Positions 26,986-35,130 of a DNA stretch of 64,000 nucleotides are shown here, in pieces. The stretch lies in the NCBI RefSeq assembly GCF_964022235.1, contig NZ_CAXHZL010000015.1, positions 1 to 64,000 of the forward strand, in the 5' to 3' direction. The DNA comes from Limimaricola sp964022235. Its GTDB lineage: Bacteria > Pseudomonadota > Alphaproteobacteria > Rhodobacterales > Rhodobacteraceae. Each line of letters starts with the position of its first letter. The stretch's first letter is position 1. A model generated the notes under the pieces. The model saw nothing but the letters and a program-made list of their open reading frames with translations. It made no database searches and was not told the origin of the DNA. The position numbers and the translations under genes are program-made.

Positions 26986-28266
26986 TCAGGCCGGGGGGAA
27001 CACCAGGAACGCTCGGAAATCATTGACGTTGGTCAGTGTGGGCCCGGTGACGACCTGGCCGCCGATCCGGCCAAAGTAGCCATGCGCGTCGTTGTCGCGC
27101 AGCGCCTGCTCCGCCTGTTCGCCCAAGGAGGTCGATGGTCCCGCATAAGCCCCGGCGACCTCATCCGCCCCGTCAACCCCGTCGGTGTCACAGGCAAGAA
27201 GGTGAATGCGCGGATCGCCGTTGAGTTCGATAGCGGCGGCGAGGACGAACTCGGCGTTCGGGCCGCCCCTGCCCTTACCACGCCGGGTCACCGTGCATTC
27301 GCCGCCTGACAAAAGCAGAACCGGTGCCGCCCCCGGCGCAAGGCCGTCCGCGATCTCTCGCGCCGTGATGGCCTGCGCCACCGCCAACTCCCGCGCCTCG
27401 CCTTCGAGCGCGTCGCCCAGCATCCGCACCTCGCAGCCCATGGCCCGGGCGATCTCGGCGGCGGCCTCGAGCGACTGCGCCGGGGCCGCGACGATGCGGG
27501 TTTCGGACCGGGCGAGGCGCGGATCGTTGGGGGCCACCCGGTCCGCCCCATTTGCTCCCCCCCGCGCCAGCACCGCGCGCGCCGCTTCGGGCACGTCGAT
27601 GGACCACCGCTCGATGATCTCCAGCGCTTGCTCGGGCGTGCTGGTATCGCCCACGGTCGGACCCGAGGCGATCTCGGAAGGGTCGTCGCCGGGCACGTCC
27701 GAGATGATGAGATTCAATAGCCGCGCCGGGGCGCAGGCCGCGCCGAGACGCCCGCCCTTCACGCGGCTGAACTGCTTGCGCACCACGTTCATCGCCGAGA
27801 TCGGCGCGCCGGAGGCCAAGAGCGCTGCGTTCACCGCCTGCTTGTCCTCGAGCGTCAGCCCCTCGACCGGCGCGCACAAAAGCGCCGAGCCGCCCCCCGA
27901 GATCAGCGCCAGCACGTGATCCTCCGGCCCGAGCCCCGACAGCAGGTCGAGAAGCCGCGTCGTGGCCTCCAGCCCCGCGCGGTCCGGCACCGGATGCGCC
28001 GCCTCGACGATTTCAATCCCCTCGCAGGGCCTTGCGTAGCCATAGCGCGTCAGCACCAGCCCCTCGCAGGGGCCGTAGACTGCCTCCACCGCTTCGGCCA
28101 TGCGGGCGCTGGCCTTGCCGGCGCCGATCACCACCAGCCGTCCCTCCGGACGGGGCGGCAGCTGCGCGGCGATGACCTGCATCGGGTCGGCGCGCGCCAC
28201 GGCGGCGGCGAACAGCGCTTCGAGAAAGCCGCGCGGATCCTGCGAGGGCTGGGAAACAGGCTGCAT
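26986..28266 (-). CDS. ttuD: Glycerate 2-kinase (MOFRL family)
   Basis: A 426-residue enzyme of the DUF4147-MOFRL family that makes 2-phosphoglycerate from D-glycerate and ATP. RLVVIGAGKASARMAEAVE, AAHPVPDRAGLEA, LISGGGSALLCAPVEGLTLE and RKQFSRVKGGRLG (with the catalytic Lys/Arg) form the first domain; LLSGGECTVTRRGKGRGGPN, LLACDTDGVDG and GPTLTNVNDF make the MOFRL end. AAGGAGAGTTCTCG before ATG 28266 decides the start over the longer frame. It lies 107 bases beyond the lacI operator region and is divergent from a second lacI. Its product would feed lower glycolysis, and its presence here is the main argument that the GH63 enzyme releases glycerate. Confidence 0.9.
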   Translation of the reverse strand: MQPVSQPSQDPRGFLEALFAAAVARADPMQVIAAQLPPRPEGRLVVIGAGKASARMAEAVEAVYGPCEGLVLTRYGYARPCEGIEIVEAAHPVPDRAGLEATTRLLDLLSGLGPEDHVLALISGGGSALLCAPVEGLTLEDKQAVNAALLASGAPISAMNVVRKQFSRVKGGRLGAACAPARLLNLIISDVPGDDPSEIASGPTVGDTSTPEQALEIIERWSIDVPEAARAVLARGGANGADRVAPNDPRLARSETRIVAAPAQSLEAAAEIARAMGCEVRMLGDALEGEARELAVAQAITAREIADGLAPGAAPVLLLSGGECTVTRRGKGRGGPNAEFVLAAAIELNGDPRIHLLACDTDGVDGADEVAGAYAGPSTSLGEQAEQALRDNDAHGYFGRIGGQVVTGPTLTNVNDFRAFLVFPPA

Positions 28267-28332
28267 CGAGAACTCTCCTTGCGGGCAAAGCGGGCCATGT
28301 TGTTGGCTCGGGGGATAGGCGTTGCGCACGAC

Positions 28333-28350
28333 TGATATATCGTTATATTA
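28333..28350. promoter_or_regulatory. AT-rich LacI-type operator between divergent ttuD and lacI2
   Basis: The sequence TGATATATCGTTATATTA is an imperfect palindrome around a central CG (6 of 8 positions match), set in strongly GC-rich DNA, midway between the two divergent start codons. It is probably the binding site of the LacI protein at 28390-29400 and would control both directions. Confidence 0.6.
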
Positions 28351-28389
28351 GGGCCAATAAAAGACCGATTGGCAGGCTGATCGAAATCC

Positions 28390-29400
28390 GTGGCCCAGAG
28401 ACCCAAACTCAGTACCGTCGCCGAGGCCGCAGGCGTCTCCACTGCGACGGTCAGCCAAGTGCTGCGGGGCACGGGTCGGATCTCGGAGCGGACCCGTGCC
28501 AAGGTCCTCGAAGCGGTACGCGCGGTAAACTATCTTCCCGATGGCCGCGCCGCCGCGATGCGCTCAGGCGTCAACCGCGAGATCGGGCTGGTGCTGCACC
28601 ACCTCGCCAATCCGTTCAATGCGGAGTTGGTCAGCGGCGTCAGCGACCGGCTGGAGCGCGACGGCTATCTCGTCTCGGTGCTGGACTCCCGTGACGATGC
28701 CGAACGGCAGGCCCGCAACCTGCGCGCGTTGATCGCCAACATGCGCGGCGGGCTGATCTGGGTGCCGGCCAGCGGCACCGATGCCGCGACGCTGGACCTT
28801 CTGGCCGCCCAGCGGTTGCCGGTCGTCACCTTCCTGCACCGGGTGTCCCCAGACCTCGATCATGTCGATATGGACAATGCGCAAGCGCTGTACGAGGCGG
28901 TCGCGCATCTGGCCGATCTCGGCCATCGCCGCATCGCTTTTCTCGGCGGAACAGCGCCCCGCGCGCCGCGTACGGAACGGATCGCGGGCTACCTCAAGGC
29001 CATGGCAGAATGCGATCTCGAAGCGCCGCTGATCTGGCCCTGCGAGGACAGCCGGTACGGCGGGCGCGACGCGATGATCGCCTTGCGCGGGGCGCATCCT
29101 GAGGTGACCGCTGCGGTGTGCAACGGCGACATGGTCGCTCTTGGTGCCTGCCTCGGTCTTGCCAGCCGCGGCGAGCGGGCGGGCCGCGAGATGTCGGTCG
29201 TGGGTTTCGACGACGTGGCCGAGGCGGCTTTGGCGACACCGGCGCTGACCACGCTTTCCGTTGCACCATATGACCTCGGCCGACGTCTGGCCGAACAACT
29301 GCTCGCCCGCTTGGCCGATCCCGCCGCCGCCCCCGCAACGCTGCGCGTCGACGCCATGCTGGTGCCGCGCGAAACCACCGCCCCGCCCTTGCCCCGATGA
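28390..29400 (+). CDS. LacI-family transcriptional regulator (second)
   Basis: A 336-residue LacI/GalR protein beginning with GTG at 28390. The DNA-binding part is LSTVAEAAGVSTATVSQVLR, with GRISERTRAKVLEAVRAVNY; effector domain IGLVLHHLANPFNAELVSGV, then LADLGHRRIAFLGGTAP and VVGFDDVAEAALATPALTTL. It is divergent from the glycerate kinase gene and its stop overlaps the isomerase start by 4 bases (ATGA), so it very likely controls these two genes. It is only distantly similar to the LacI at 25727-26833. Confidence 0.91.
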   Translation: MAQRPKLSTVAEAAGVSTATVSQVLRGTGRISERTRAKVLEAVRAVNYLPDGRAAAMRSGVNREIGLVLHHLANPFNAELVSGVSDRLERDGYLVSVLDSRDDAERQARNLRALIANMRGGLIWVPASGTDAATLDLLAAQRLPVVTFLHRVSPDLDHVDMDNAQALYEAVAHLADLGHRRIAFLGGTAPRAPRTERIAGYLKAMAECDLEAPLIWPCEDSRYGGRDAMIALRGAHPEVTAAVCNGDMVALGACLGLASRGERAGREMSVVGFDDVAEAALATPALTTLSVAPYDLGRRLAEQLLARLADPAAAPATLRVDAMLVPRETTAPPLPR

Positions 29401-30623
29401 CCCGTCAGGAGCTGATGACCATGACCACCCGCTGGACCACCCTGCCCGATCACCGCCGCTGGCTCGCACGAAAGGCCGACGACCTGCTGCGCCTGTTCGA
29501 GGCCGAAAGCGTAGACCCGGCAGGTGGATTTTTCACGCTCGACTCCGAGGGCCATGCGCTGCGCGACGAGGCGCTGCGCGAGATCCACGCCACGGCACGC
29601 ATGGTGCATTGCTTTGCCATCGCCGCTTTGCGGGGCCGCCCCGGTGCAATGGCGATCGTCGATCATGGGATACGGTTCCTGCGGGAGCGGCACCGCCAGC
29701 CGAGCGGTGGATTTGCTTGGGGCGTGACGGCCACAGATGTGCCGGACCCGCGCTTGACCGGCTATGGCCATGCCTTCGTCCTGCTCGCCGCCGCGAGCGC
29801 CGAGATGGCCGGCCATGCGCAGGCCCGGCATCTGATCGACGACGTGACCGCGGTGATCCGCGAGCGTTTCTGGGAGGAAGAGCACGGCGCGATCCGTGAG
29901 GGCTTTGACGCCGATTGGCACGAGACCGAGCCCTATCGCGGCCAGAACTGCAACATGCACCTGACCGAGGCGCTGATGGCGGCCTTCGAGGCCACCGGCG
30001 ACGAGGTGCATCTGCGGATGGCGGAGCGGATCGCCGATCTGATCGTCAATCGCCGCGCGCGCGAGAACGGCTGGCGTCTGGCCGAGCATTTCCATGCCGA
30101 CTGGCGCGTTAATCGCGAGTATGACGGCGACCCGATGTTCCGCCCTTCCGGGCTGACCCCCGGCCATTCCCTCGAATGGGCGCGGCTTCTGGTGCAGCTG
30201 TACGAAACCGGGGGCCGCAGGCTCGGCTGGGCACCCGAGGCCGCGCGCGCTCTGTTCGATCGCGCCGTCACCGATGGATGGGACGCGCGGAAGGGCGGGC
30301 TCTACTACACGCTCGATTGGGACGACCGCCCCGCCATCGCCGAACGCTACTGGTGGCCCGTCTGCGAAGGGATCGGCGCGGCGCATGCGCTGTCGGAACT
30401 GGACGGCGATCCGCGCTACGAGGGCTGGTACCGCCGGTTTTGGGACTTTGCCGCGCGGCACCTGATCGACCGCGAGTTCGGAGGCTGGCACCCGCAGATC
30501 GACGCCGAGGGCCGTCCCTCCTCGGATCCGTTCTTCGGCAAGCCTGACATCTACCACGCGTTGCAGGCCTGCCTGATCCCACTCGGGCCACTGACCGGAA
30601 GCCTCGCCGCGCTGGCCGACTAA
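29397..30623 (+). CDS. AGE-family sugar isomerase, D-mannose isomerase/YihS-like
   Basis: A 408-residue (alpha/alpha)6-barrel enzyme of the N-acylglucosamine 2-epimerase superfamily. LTGYGHAFVLLAAASAEMAG, YRGQNCNMHLTEALMAAFEA, FRPSGLTPGHSLEWARLLVQ and FGKPDIYHALQACLIPL are the active-site segments of the YihS/ManI branch, with the two catalytic histidines in PGHSLEW and IYHALQ. That branch interconverts mannose and fructose (or sulfoquinovose and sulfofructose). Beside a predicted mannosylglycerate hydrolase and a glycerate kinase, mannose to fructose is the natural reading. Start at 29397 is chosen for the ATGA overlap; internal ATGs at 29415 and 29421 are possible. Confidence 0.84.
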   Translation: MTRQELMTMTTRWTTLPDHRRWLARKADDLLRLFEAESVDPAGGFFTLDSEGHALRDEALREIHATARMVHCFAIAALRGRPGAMAIVDHGIRFLRERHRQPSGGFAWGVTATDVPDPRLTGYGHAFVLLAAASAEMAGHAQARHLIDDVTAVIRERFWEEEHGAIREGFDADWHETEPYRGQNCNMHLTEALMAAFEATGDEVHLRMAERIADLIVNRRARENGWRLAEHFHADWRVNREYDGDPMFRPSGLTPGHSLEWARLLVQLYETGGRRLGWAPEAARALFDRAVTDGWDARKGGLYYTLDWDDRPAIAERYWWPVCEGIGAAHALSELDGDPRYEGWYRRFWDFAARHLIDREFGGWHPQIDAEGRPSSDPFFGKPDIYHALQACLIPLGPLTGSLAALAD

Positions 30624-30649
30624 ACCTGCGCATCGCAGCCTGTGAAAGA

Positions 30650-30684
30650 CCGAGCCACGCGCCTCATGCGCTCTATGGGCTCGG
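30650..30684 (+). terminator. Weak inverted repeat after the isomerase gene
   Basis: CCGAGCC (30650-30656) and GGCTCGG (30678-30684) form a 7-bp stem with a 21-base loop, followed by CTCAAACTT. It is between convergent genes and may terminate either, but it is not a strong terminator. Confidence 0.35.
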
Positions 30685-30786
30685 CTCAAACTTACCCGCG
30701 ACAGGGCGTGACCTGGCTCAACGGCCAGATCATCGCACACAACGGGGCTGCAGAGGCCGTCCCCGGCCTCAGGTCAGCTGCGATCT

Positions 30787-31800
30787 TCATGGCCGCTCTC
30801 CCTGGCCCGGCGCAGGCATGGCCGCGCGAAGTTCGTCTTCGCCGATCCCGAGCTCTTCGGCGGCAGCGGCGAAATCCGGCGGCATGGAAGTGCCGAGCGC
30901 ATCCATCAGCATCTGTTCGCTGACGCCAAGCTGTTCCGCGACAGTCGCGAAATCGGGGGCACCGCCACCCGGGCCGCCGTCGAACGATGCCTGTTCGATC
31001 TCACCGTGATAGCAGTCGATCATGTATGGCGCTTCGTCGGCCGTCAGGTGATAGTGATAGGTGCCCTCCGCAAACTCCGGGGTCGGCCCGACATGACCAC
31101 TGCATTCGTCGAGACCCTCGTTGCCGATCACCTCGCCGTTGGCGTCCCTGTTGGCATAGACCGGAAAACCGTCCTCCAGAACGCCGATCATGTGCGAGTG
31201 CTCGCCTTCGACATCGAGGCGCTCCGTCAGGCAGACGGGGATGCCGTGGTAGTGATAGTTCGACCCGTCCACGAGCGTGTGGCCGTTGCATTCGTCGAGG
31301 AAAGCCACGTGATCATGGATCACCTGATCGTCCTGCGCGACGACAGTGCGCTCCATGTTCTCGTAATCGTTGAAAATCTGCGCCCCGCTCAGCGCGACGC
31401 CGATACGGCCCAACGAGGTGTCGGTCGGCTTGTCCGCATAGGTCGGCAAGGTCGTGATGGTGGTGTCGATCGGCGTTTCCGTAAAGTAGTCGACCGAGTT
31501 GACGACATCGAAGAACTCGGCGGGCTTGTCGGCGAACGGCTGATCGGCCGGATCGGTGGGGATCAGGTATTGATCGGCGAAGCCATGGTCCGGGATACCG
31601 TTCGACTGGAAGGTGAAGGTATTCGCGGCCTCATCGAAAGTGATGGTCACGTTGTCGGCCCAAGCGGCAGATGCGACCGCATCGCTGGTATCCACGGTGG
31701 TGCCGGACGCATCCTGCGCGAGCGAGGGTAAGGTTCGCAAAACGACGGCAGCAATCATCACCGATGCGGCGACGGTCGAACGGAGGGCGTGTCTCGACAT
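30787..31800 (-). CDS. Secreted YHYH-domain protein
   Basis: A 337-residue exported protein. A Sec signal (RSTVAASVMIAAVVLRTLPS, then LAQD) precedes the YHYH domain, which carries repeated metal-type histidine motifs: DECNGHTLVDGSNYHYHGIP, GEHSHMIGVLEDGFPVYANR and LDECSGHVGPTPEFAEGTYH then YHLT. The C-terminus has two copies of a short helical motif (DFATVAEQLGVSEQMLMDAL and DFAAAAEELGIGEDELRAAM). The function of YHYH proteins is not established; the His/Cys pattern suggests metal binding. AAAAGGAGATCACGCCC before ATG 31800 fixes the start. A gene fragment with the same C-terminal motif lies 25 bases upstream. Confidence 0.83.
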   Translation of the reverse strand: MSRHALRSTVAASVMIAAVVLRTLPSLAQDASGTTVDTSDAVASAAWADNVTITFDEAANTFTFQSNGIPDHGFADQYLIPTDPADQPFADKPAEFFDVVNSVDYFTETPIDTTITTLPTYADKPTDTSLGRIGVALSGAQIFNDYENMERTVVAQDDQVIHDHVAFLDECNGHTLVDGSNYHYHGIPVCLTERLDVEGEHSHMIGVLEDGFPVYANRDANGEVIGNEGLDECSGHVGPTPEFAEGTYHYHLTADEAPYMIDCYHGEIEQASFDGGPGGGAPDFATVAEQLGVSEQMLMDALGTSMPPDFAAAAEELGIGEDELRAAMPAPGQGERP

Positions 31801-31825
31801 GGGCGTGATCTCCTTTTCCTGTTTT

Positions 31826-32010
31826 CTATTGGTTGGGACGGGCGGGCAGTGCCGCATGCAGGGCATCTTCATCGACACTTAGGGCTGCTGCTACTTCAGC
31901 GAGGTTCGCATCCCGGTCGTCAGTGGCCTCCACCGCCTGCAGTAAGGTTCGGCACTCATGCCAAACGTCTCGGCGGCCCGATCGAAGCCCAACGGCAGTC
32001 CGCCCTGACC
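31826..32010 (-). pseudogene. Gene fragment with a YHYH-tail-like motif
   Basis: On the minus strand a frame ending with TAG at 31826 reads LLQAVEATDDRDANLAEVAA then ALSVDEDALHAALPARPNQ. The NLAEVAAALSVDEDALHAALP part repeats the pattern of the two helical motifs at the end of the adjacent YHYH protein (DFAAAAEELGIGEDELRAAMP). It has no start codon or upstream domain and is preceded by a stop at about 32012, so it looks like the 3' remnant of a paralogue. Confidence 0.45.
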
Positions 32011-32131
32011 ATCATTGTCTGGCCGAGGCGGCTCGATGCGACCGCCGTCTCTCGCAGGGGTCGCGCCGATCCCGGCGGTCGCGCGGTGGTGATGAAGCTG
32101 TCCACGACGTCCACACCTGCCAGTCAGGGCG

Positions 32132-32269
32132 CTAGGTTCGGGAAGTCCATGGATGGATAGCGACCATTGGCGGCCCCTCACCGCATGTGCCCCATCGGAT
32201 CGCGTTTCCTTCGAAGGTGGAACTGTTCGGTAAATCCAGCATGGGCCCCTCAAATTGTCGCATGATCAT
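32132..32269 (-). pseudogene. N-terminal fragment of an alpha/beta hydrolase
   Basis: The frame from 32269 (or ATG 32263) reads MRQFEGPMLDL, then TFEGNAIRWGTCGEGPPMVA and IH, and then runs into PWTSRT and a stop. The FEGxxIRWxxxGEGPPxVxIH pattern is the first strand and oxyanion-hole strand of an alpha/beta hydrolase; the expected GTPFSS-type continuation and the rest of the enzyme are missing. It appears cut by a rearrangement. Confidence 0.5.
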
Positions 32270-32429
32270 TCGACGATGTAATGTGCCTGAGCACAAATCA
32301 ACACAGGTCAGGGCGATGGCCCAAGGGGTTTGGGTGACCTTGTTGCCCCCTCTCGGCGAGGGGGATTCATCGAGCGCTTCGTGAGGGTTAGGTCGAGAGC
32401 ATGCCGAGGCCTTTCCCCGACCCGCGACC

Positions 32430-32760
32430 GCACGACGAGCTGGTCCAACGACAATGCGGCGCTGCGCAGGCGCGGCTCGCTGACGGTCTGGTTTGCTCCG
32501 GAGATGTCTTGGCATGCCGGCGCGCGCGGATCTCCGTGTAGGTCCCGTATCGCGCGTCAGCACAGCCCTTGATCCTGTTGATCGACAATGAGGCATTTTC
32601 CACTATCGGTACAACCACGATGTCGAATGGCATTGAGTTCCGAAGGCACGGCGAATGGCAGGGCCAAGATCAAGGCCGCCTGCTGAAGAAGGGCGGAAAA
32701 GGGTTCGGTCATGATCTGGGCTGCTTTGCGCAACATCGCCACTCTGAGTAGCCTTCGGCT
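32430..32760 (+). pseudogene. Degenerate IS5-family transposase remnant
   Basis: Two short stretches in different frames look like an IS5-type transposase: SWSNDNAALRRRGSLTVWFA with PEMSWHAG (about 32435-32525, compare the family's N-terminal NWxxYNxALRRRGSLTxWFD) and, about 100 bases on, LILLIDNEAFST with SNGIEFRRHGEWQG (compare LNLLVDSTGIKF..GEWQARKHG). The middle of the gene is missing. The region 31801-32772 therefore has no intact gene and is a scar of fragments beside the copper cassette. Confidence 0.5.
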
Positions 32761-32772
32761 TGGCGTTCCGCG

Positions 32773-33132
32773 TCAGGCACCAGTTCCGGCACCCGGCGGA
32801 TGTCGACGACGGTGCCAGGCAGGCTGCGCGCGCCTTTTGCTTAGGCTTGGGCCAAGGTGCGGATGTGACGCCAGTTTGAATAGTCGAGGATCAACACATC
32901 TGACATGTCGTGCTCCTCGATTGGTTTCGGCGATGAAATGTGCCGAAAAGTTCGTTTGCGCGAGCGCCGCCTCGATCTCGGCCCGATGTGACGAGGTTGG
33001 CACCTCGATCGTCCGGCTGGCGATAACGGCGGAACCGACCGTGCGGGTATCGAGCGTCTTGAGGATGCCGGTGACGGCCCGAGCGCAGCCGGAACAGGTC
33101 ATGTTGGCGATGTGGAATTTCACATCGGCCAC
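32773..33132 (-). CDS. Heavy-metal-associated (HMA/CopZ-like) domain protein with aberrant C-terminus
   Basis: The first about 68 residues are an HMA copper chaperone: ADVKFHIANMTCSGCARAVT, with Cys13 and Cys16 as metal ligands, then a ferredoxin-like fold ending EAALAQTNFSAHF. Translation starts at GTG 33132. The remaining about 45 residues (Arg/His/Pro-rich, for example SKRRAQPAWHRRRHPPGAG) are unlike any chaperone and the frame runs into the scar region, so the normal stop was probably lost in a rearrangement. A CueR-type promoter on the same strand lies 27-54 bases upstream. It should hand Cu+ to the ATPase at 35190-37568. Confidence 0.75.
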   Translation of the reverse strand: MADVKFHIANMTCSGCARAVTGILKTLDTRTVGSAVIASRTIEVPTSSHRAEIEAALAQTNFSAHFIAETNRGARHVRCVDPRLFKLASHPHLGPSLSKRRAQPAWHRRRHPPGAGTGA

Positions 33133-33158
33133 CGTTGGTTGATGGATAATTCCCTAGT

Positions 33159-33186
33159 CGGGGCTTCCTGTGATGAGAGGATCGAG
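33159..33186 (-). promoter_or_regulatory. CueR-type promoter/operator for the HMA chaperone gene
   Basis: Read on the minus strand this is GATCCTCTCATCACAGGAAG then CCCCG. It matches the operator before the ATPase (GACCCTCCCATGCTGGGAAG then CCCCA) at most positions, including the dyad halves and the CCCC at the downstream end. The half-sites surround the spacer of a promoter, as for MerR-family activators. It is divergent from the MFS operator. Confidence 0.62.
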
Positions 33187-33237
33187 CTGGAATTCGATGG
33201 CCGAACTCGCACTCGATCAGACGCGAATACGAGGGTC

Positions 33238-33265
33238 TTGACCCTCCCAGCGTGGGAGGCCCCAT
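33238..33265 (+). promoter_or_regulatory. CueR-type promoter/operator for the MFS gene
   Basis: TTGACC at 33238-33243 serves as the -35; it is followed by CTCCCAGCGTGGGAGGCCCC. CCTCCCA and TGGGAGG form a perfect 7-bp dyad around GCG, as in the long 19-base spacer of CueR promoters. The MFS start codon is about 58 bases downstream. Confidence 0.75.
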
Positions 33266-33322
33266 CCCGATGGAAATGCCCGTTTTCAACGCTTTCGCGG
33301 CGCATGTTCAGGGGACCTTCCG

Positions 33323-34546
33323 ATGACCACTTCAAACGCTTTCCACCCATCCGTGCTTGCTGGACGCAAGCCGGTCGTGATCGCTGCCGTGGTGCATGCC
33401 ATCAACGACGCTTACGTAGCCTTCTTGCCTGCGATGCTGCCGCTCTACGCCTTGCGGCTCGGTATGGATGGGGTGGCGCTGGCTGGCTTGGTGGCGACCT
33501 ACGCCATCTCGGCCTCCTTGCCAGGGCCAGCGCTCGGTCTTTTGGCCGACAGGATCGGCGCGCGCAGGGTGACAGCAGCGAGCGTCCTGCTCAGCGCTGT
33601 GCTGATGAGCCTGCTGACCGTGGAACCAGACCCGATCTGGCTGTACGCCTTGACCGCGCTGGCCGGGCTTGGGTCGGCGGCGATCCATCCTTCGGGCAGC
33701 ACACTTGCGCGGCAGGGCCGGGTAACGCCGGAACTGGCGGTGGCGCTGTTCAGTGCGGCCGGGATGCTGGGCTATGCGGCGGGTCCGATGTTGCTGGGTG
33801 CAGCACGGACGTGGGCGGACGGCTGGATGCTGCCGGTCTTGGCGGCTCCGGGACTGCTGGCGGCGGCGGTGACGCTTGTGATGCTGCCCCATGACGCGCC
33901 ATCCCGCAAAGCCGGAAATTCGCCGCGCTTCGCCTGGTCGCTGATCACCGGACCGGTGGGCCTGTTGACGCTCGCGGCGGCCTTTGCCTTCCTGCCATCG
34001 AGCGCCATGCTGAATGGATTGCCGTTGCTGCTGGCCGAGCGGTACGGGCTCGATCCGGCGGACCCGATATTGGCCCGCACGATCAGTGTCTATTCGCTGG
34101 CCTCTGCCGCGGGCGGTATCGGCGTCGGGCTGCTGGTGTCGCGTTTGCGGCGACGGGTCCTGCTGGCACTGGTGTTGGCAGGGAGCGTACCGGCCTCGAT
34201 GAGCGTGCTGCTCTTTGCGCCGCCGCAGCCGGCGTTTCTGGCTGCGTTGGTGCTGGCGGGAATGCTGGCCTACGCTTCGACGCCGCTATTTGTGGTGGCC
34301 GCGCAGAACTTGGCGCCGGGGGCCAGCGCTGCGGCCTCCGGCATAATTTTCGGCCTCGCCGCCGCGCTGACCGGAGCGCTCTATTTTGGCATCGGATTGG
34401 TGCAGACGCGTTATGGGGCCGAAACGGCGCTCATGCTGGCGTTCTCCACGCCACTGGTGGCCGTGCTGATTGCGCTGCCGGTCCTTGGGAAGACAGACAA
34501 ATCGGTCGCAGCGCTCAAGGAGTTTCACCCCTGCCCCAGCATCTAA
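33323..34546 (+). CDS. MFS transporter, Fsr-like, in the copper cassette
   Basis: A 407-residue, about 12-helix major facilitator. VVHAINDAYVAFLPAMLPLY in helix 1, GLLADRIGARRVT in loop 2-3, and the GLGSAAIHPSGSTLARQG motif of helix 4-5 match the fosmidomycin-resistance (Fsr) branch. It lies between the HMA gene and cueR and has its own CueR-type promoter at 33238, so it should be copper-induced; Fsr-type proteins have no established copper role. It might export a copper complex or a small toxic ligand. The next gene, cueR, converges with a 9-base gap. Confidence 0.82.
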   Translation: MTTSNAFHPSVLAGRKPVVIAAVVHAINDAYVAFLPAMLPLYALRLGMDGVALAGLVATYAISASLPGPALGLLADRIGARRVTAASVLLSAVLMSLLTVEPDPIWLYALTALAGLGSAAIHPSGSTLARQGRVTPELAVALFSAAGMLGYAAGPMLLGAARTWADGWMLPVLAAPGLLAAAVTLVMLPHDAPSRKAGNSPRFAWSLITGPVGLLTLAAAFAFLPSSAMLNGLPLLLAERYGLDPADPILARTISVYSLASAAGGIGVGLLVSRLRRRVLLALVLAGSVPASMSVLLFAPPQPAFLAALVLAGMLAYASTPLFVVAAQNLAPGASAAASGIIFGLAAALTGALYFGIGLVQTRYGAETALMLAFSTPLVAVLIALPVLGKTDKSVAALKEFHPCPSI

Positions 34547-34555
34547 GACCGGCCG

Positions 34556-35008
34556 TCAAACCGCCGCCGCAAATCCGGCTTTCACGACACTTCTTCTAGG
34601 CGCGGGCGGCGCTACAGGGCCGTCCGCGCCCAGCGTCCCGAGGATCGGGCAGTCGGGGCGCGCGTCGCCGTGACAATTGTGAGCAAGGTGGCGCAACGTT
34701 CCGATCATGTCGTCCAGATGCCGGCGTCGCTCTTCCAGATCCACCACGTGCGCCAGAGCCACCGCCTTGACCTCGGCGCTGGAGCGCGCCTGATCGCACC
34801 AAAGCCCGAGCAGCGTCGCGATCTCCTTGACCTGAAACCCAAGATCGCGGGCGCGCCGCACGAAGCGGAGCGTGGCGATATCCTTGTCTTGATAGACCCG
34901 GTAGCCGGAATAGGTGCGCAGCGCAGGGCGTACGAGACCGATCTCCTCGTAATACCGCAGCATCTTGACGGATATCCCGGTCTGCCTTGCAGCTTCCCCG
35001 ATGTTCAT
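34556..35008 (-). CDS. cueR: MerR-family copper-responsive regulator
   Basis: A 150-residue MerR-type activator. The DNA-binding part is MNIGEAARQTGISVKMLRYY then EEIGLVRPALRTYSGYRVY; a long dimerisation helix (AHVVDLEERRRHLDDMIGTL) follows; and the metal-binding loop NCHGDARPDCPILG has Cys112 and Cys120 at exactly the spacing and numbering of E. coli CueR, which marks a Cu+/Ag+ sensor. About 15 extra residues follow. Start 35008 (MNIGEAA) is the family start; the longer frame would run across the ATPase promoter. It is divergent from copA and should activate the three promoters at 33159, 33238 and 35131. Confidence 0.92.
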   Translation of the reverse strand: MNIGEAARQTGISVKMLRYYEEIGLVRPALRTYSGYRVYQDKDIATLRFVRRARDLGFQVKEIATLLGLWCDQARSSAEVKAVALAHVVDLEERRRHLDDMIGTLRHLAHNCHGDARPDCPILGTLGADGPVAPPAPRRSVVKAGFAAAV

Positions 35009-35130
35009 GACCGCCTCCGCAAAAGCGTCGTACATATGGATAGTACGCGCCTTGGCGGTTCGACGGTCAAGCGGGGTTTCTTCATCCACGAGAGTTTGAT
35101 TGCCGGGCAGCGCGGAGATCGTTTTCCTGC

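Noticed and set aside
29397..30623. N-acetylglucosamine 2-epimerase or cellobiose epimerase as the first call
   Set aside because: The RGQNCNMH, TPGHSLEW and GKPDIYH segments fit the mannose isomerase/YihS branch better, and the neighbours favour a free hexose; epimerase activity cannot be fully excluded.
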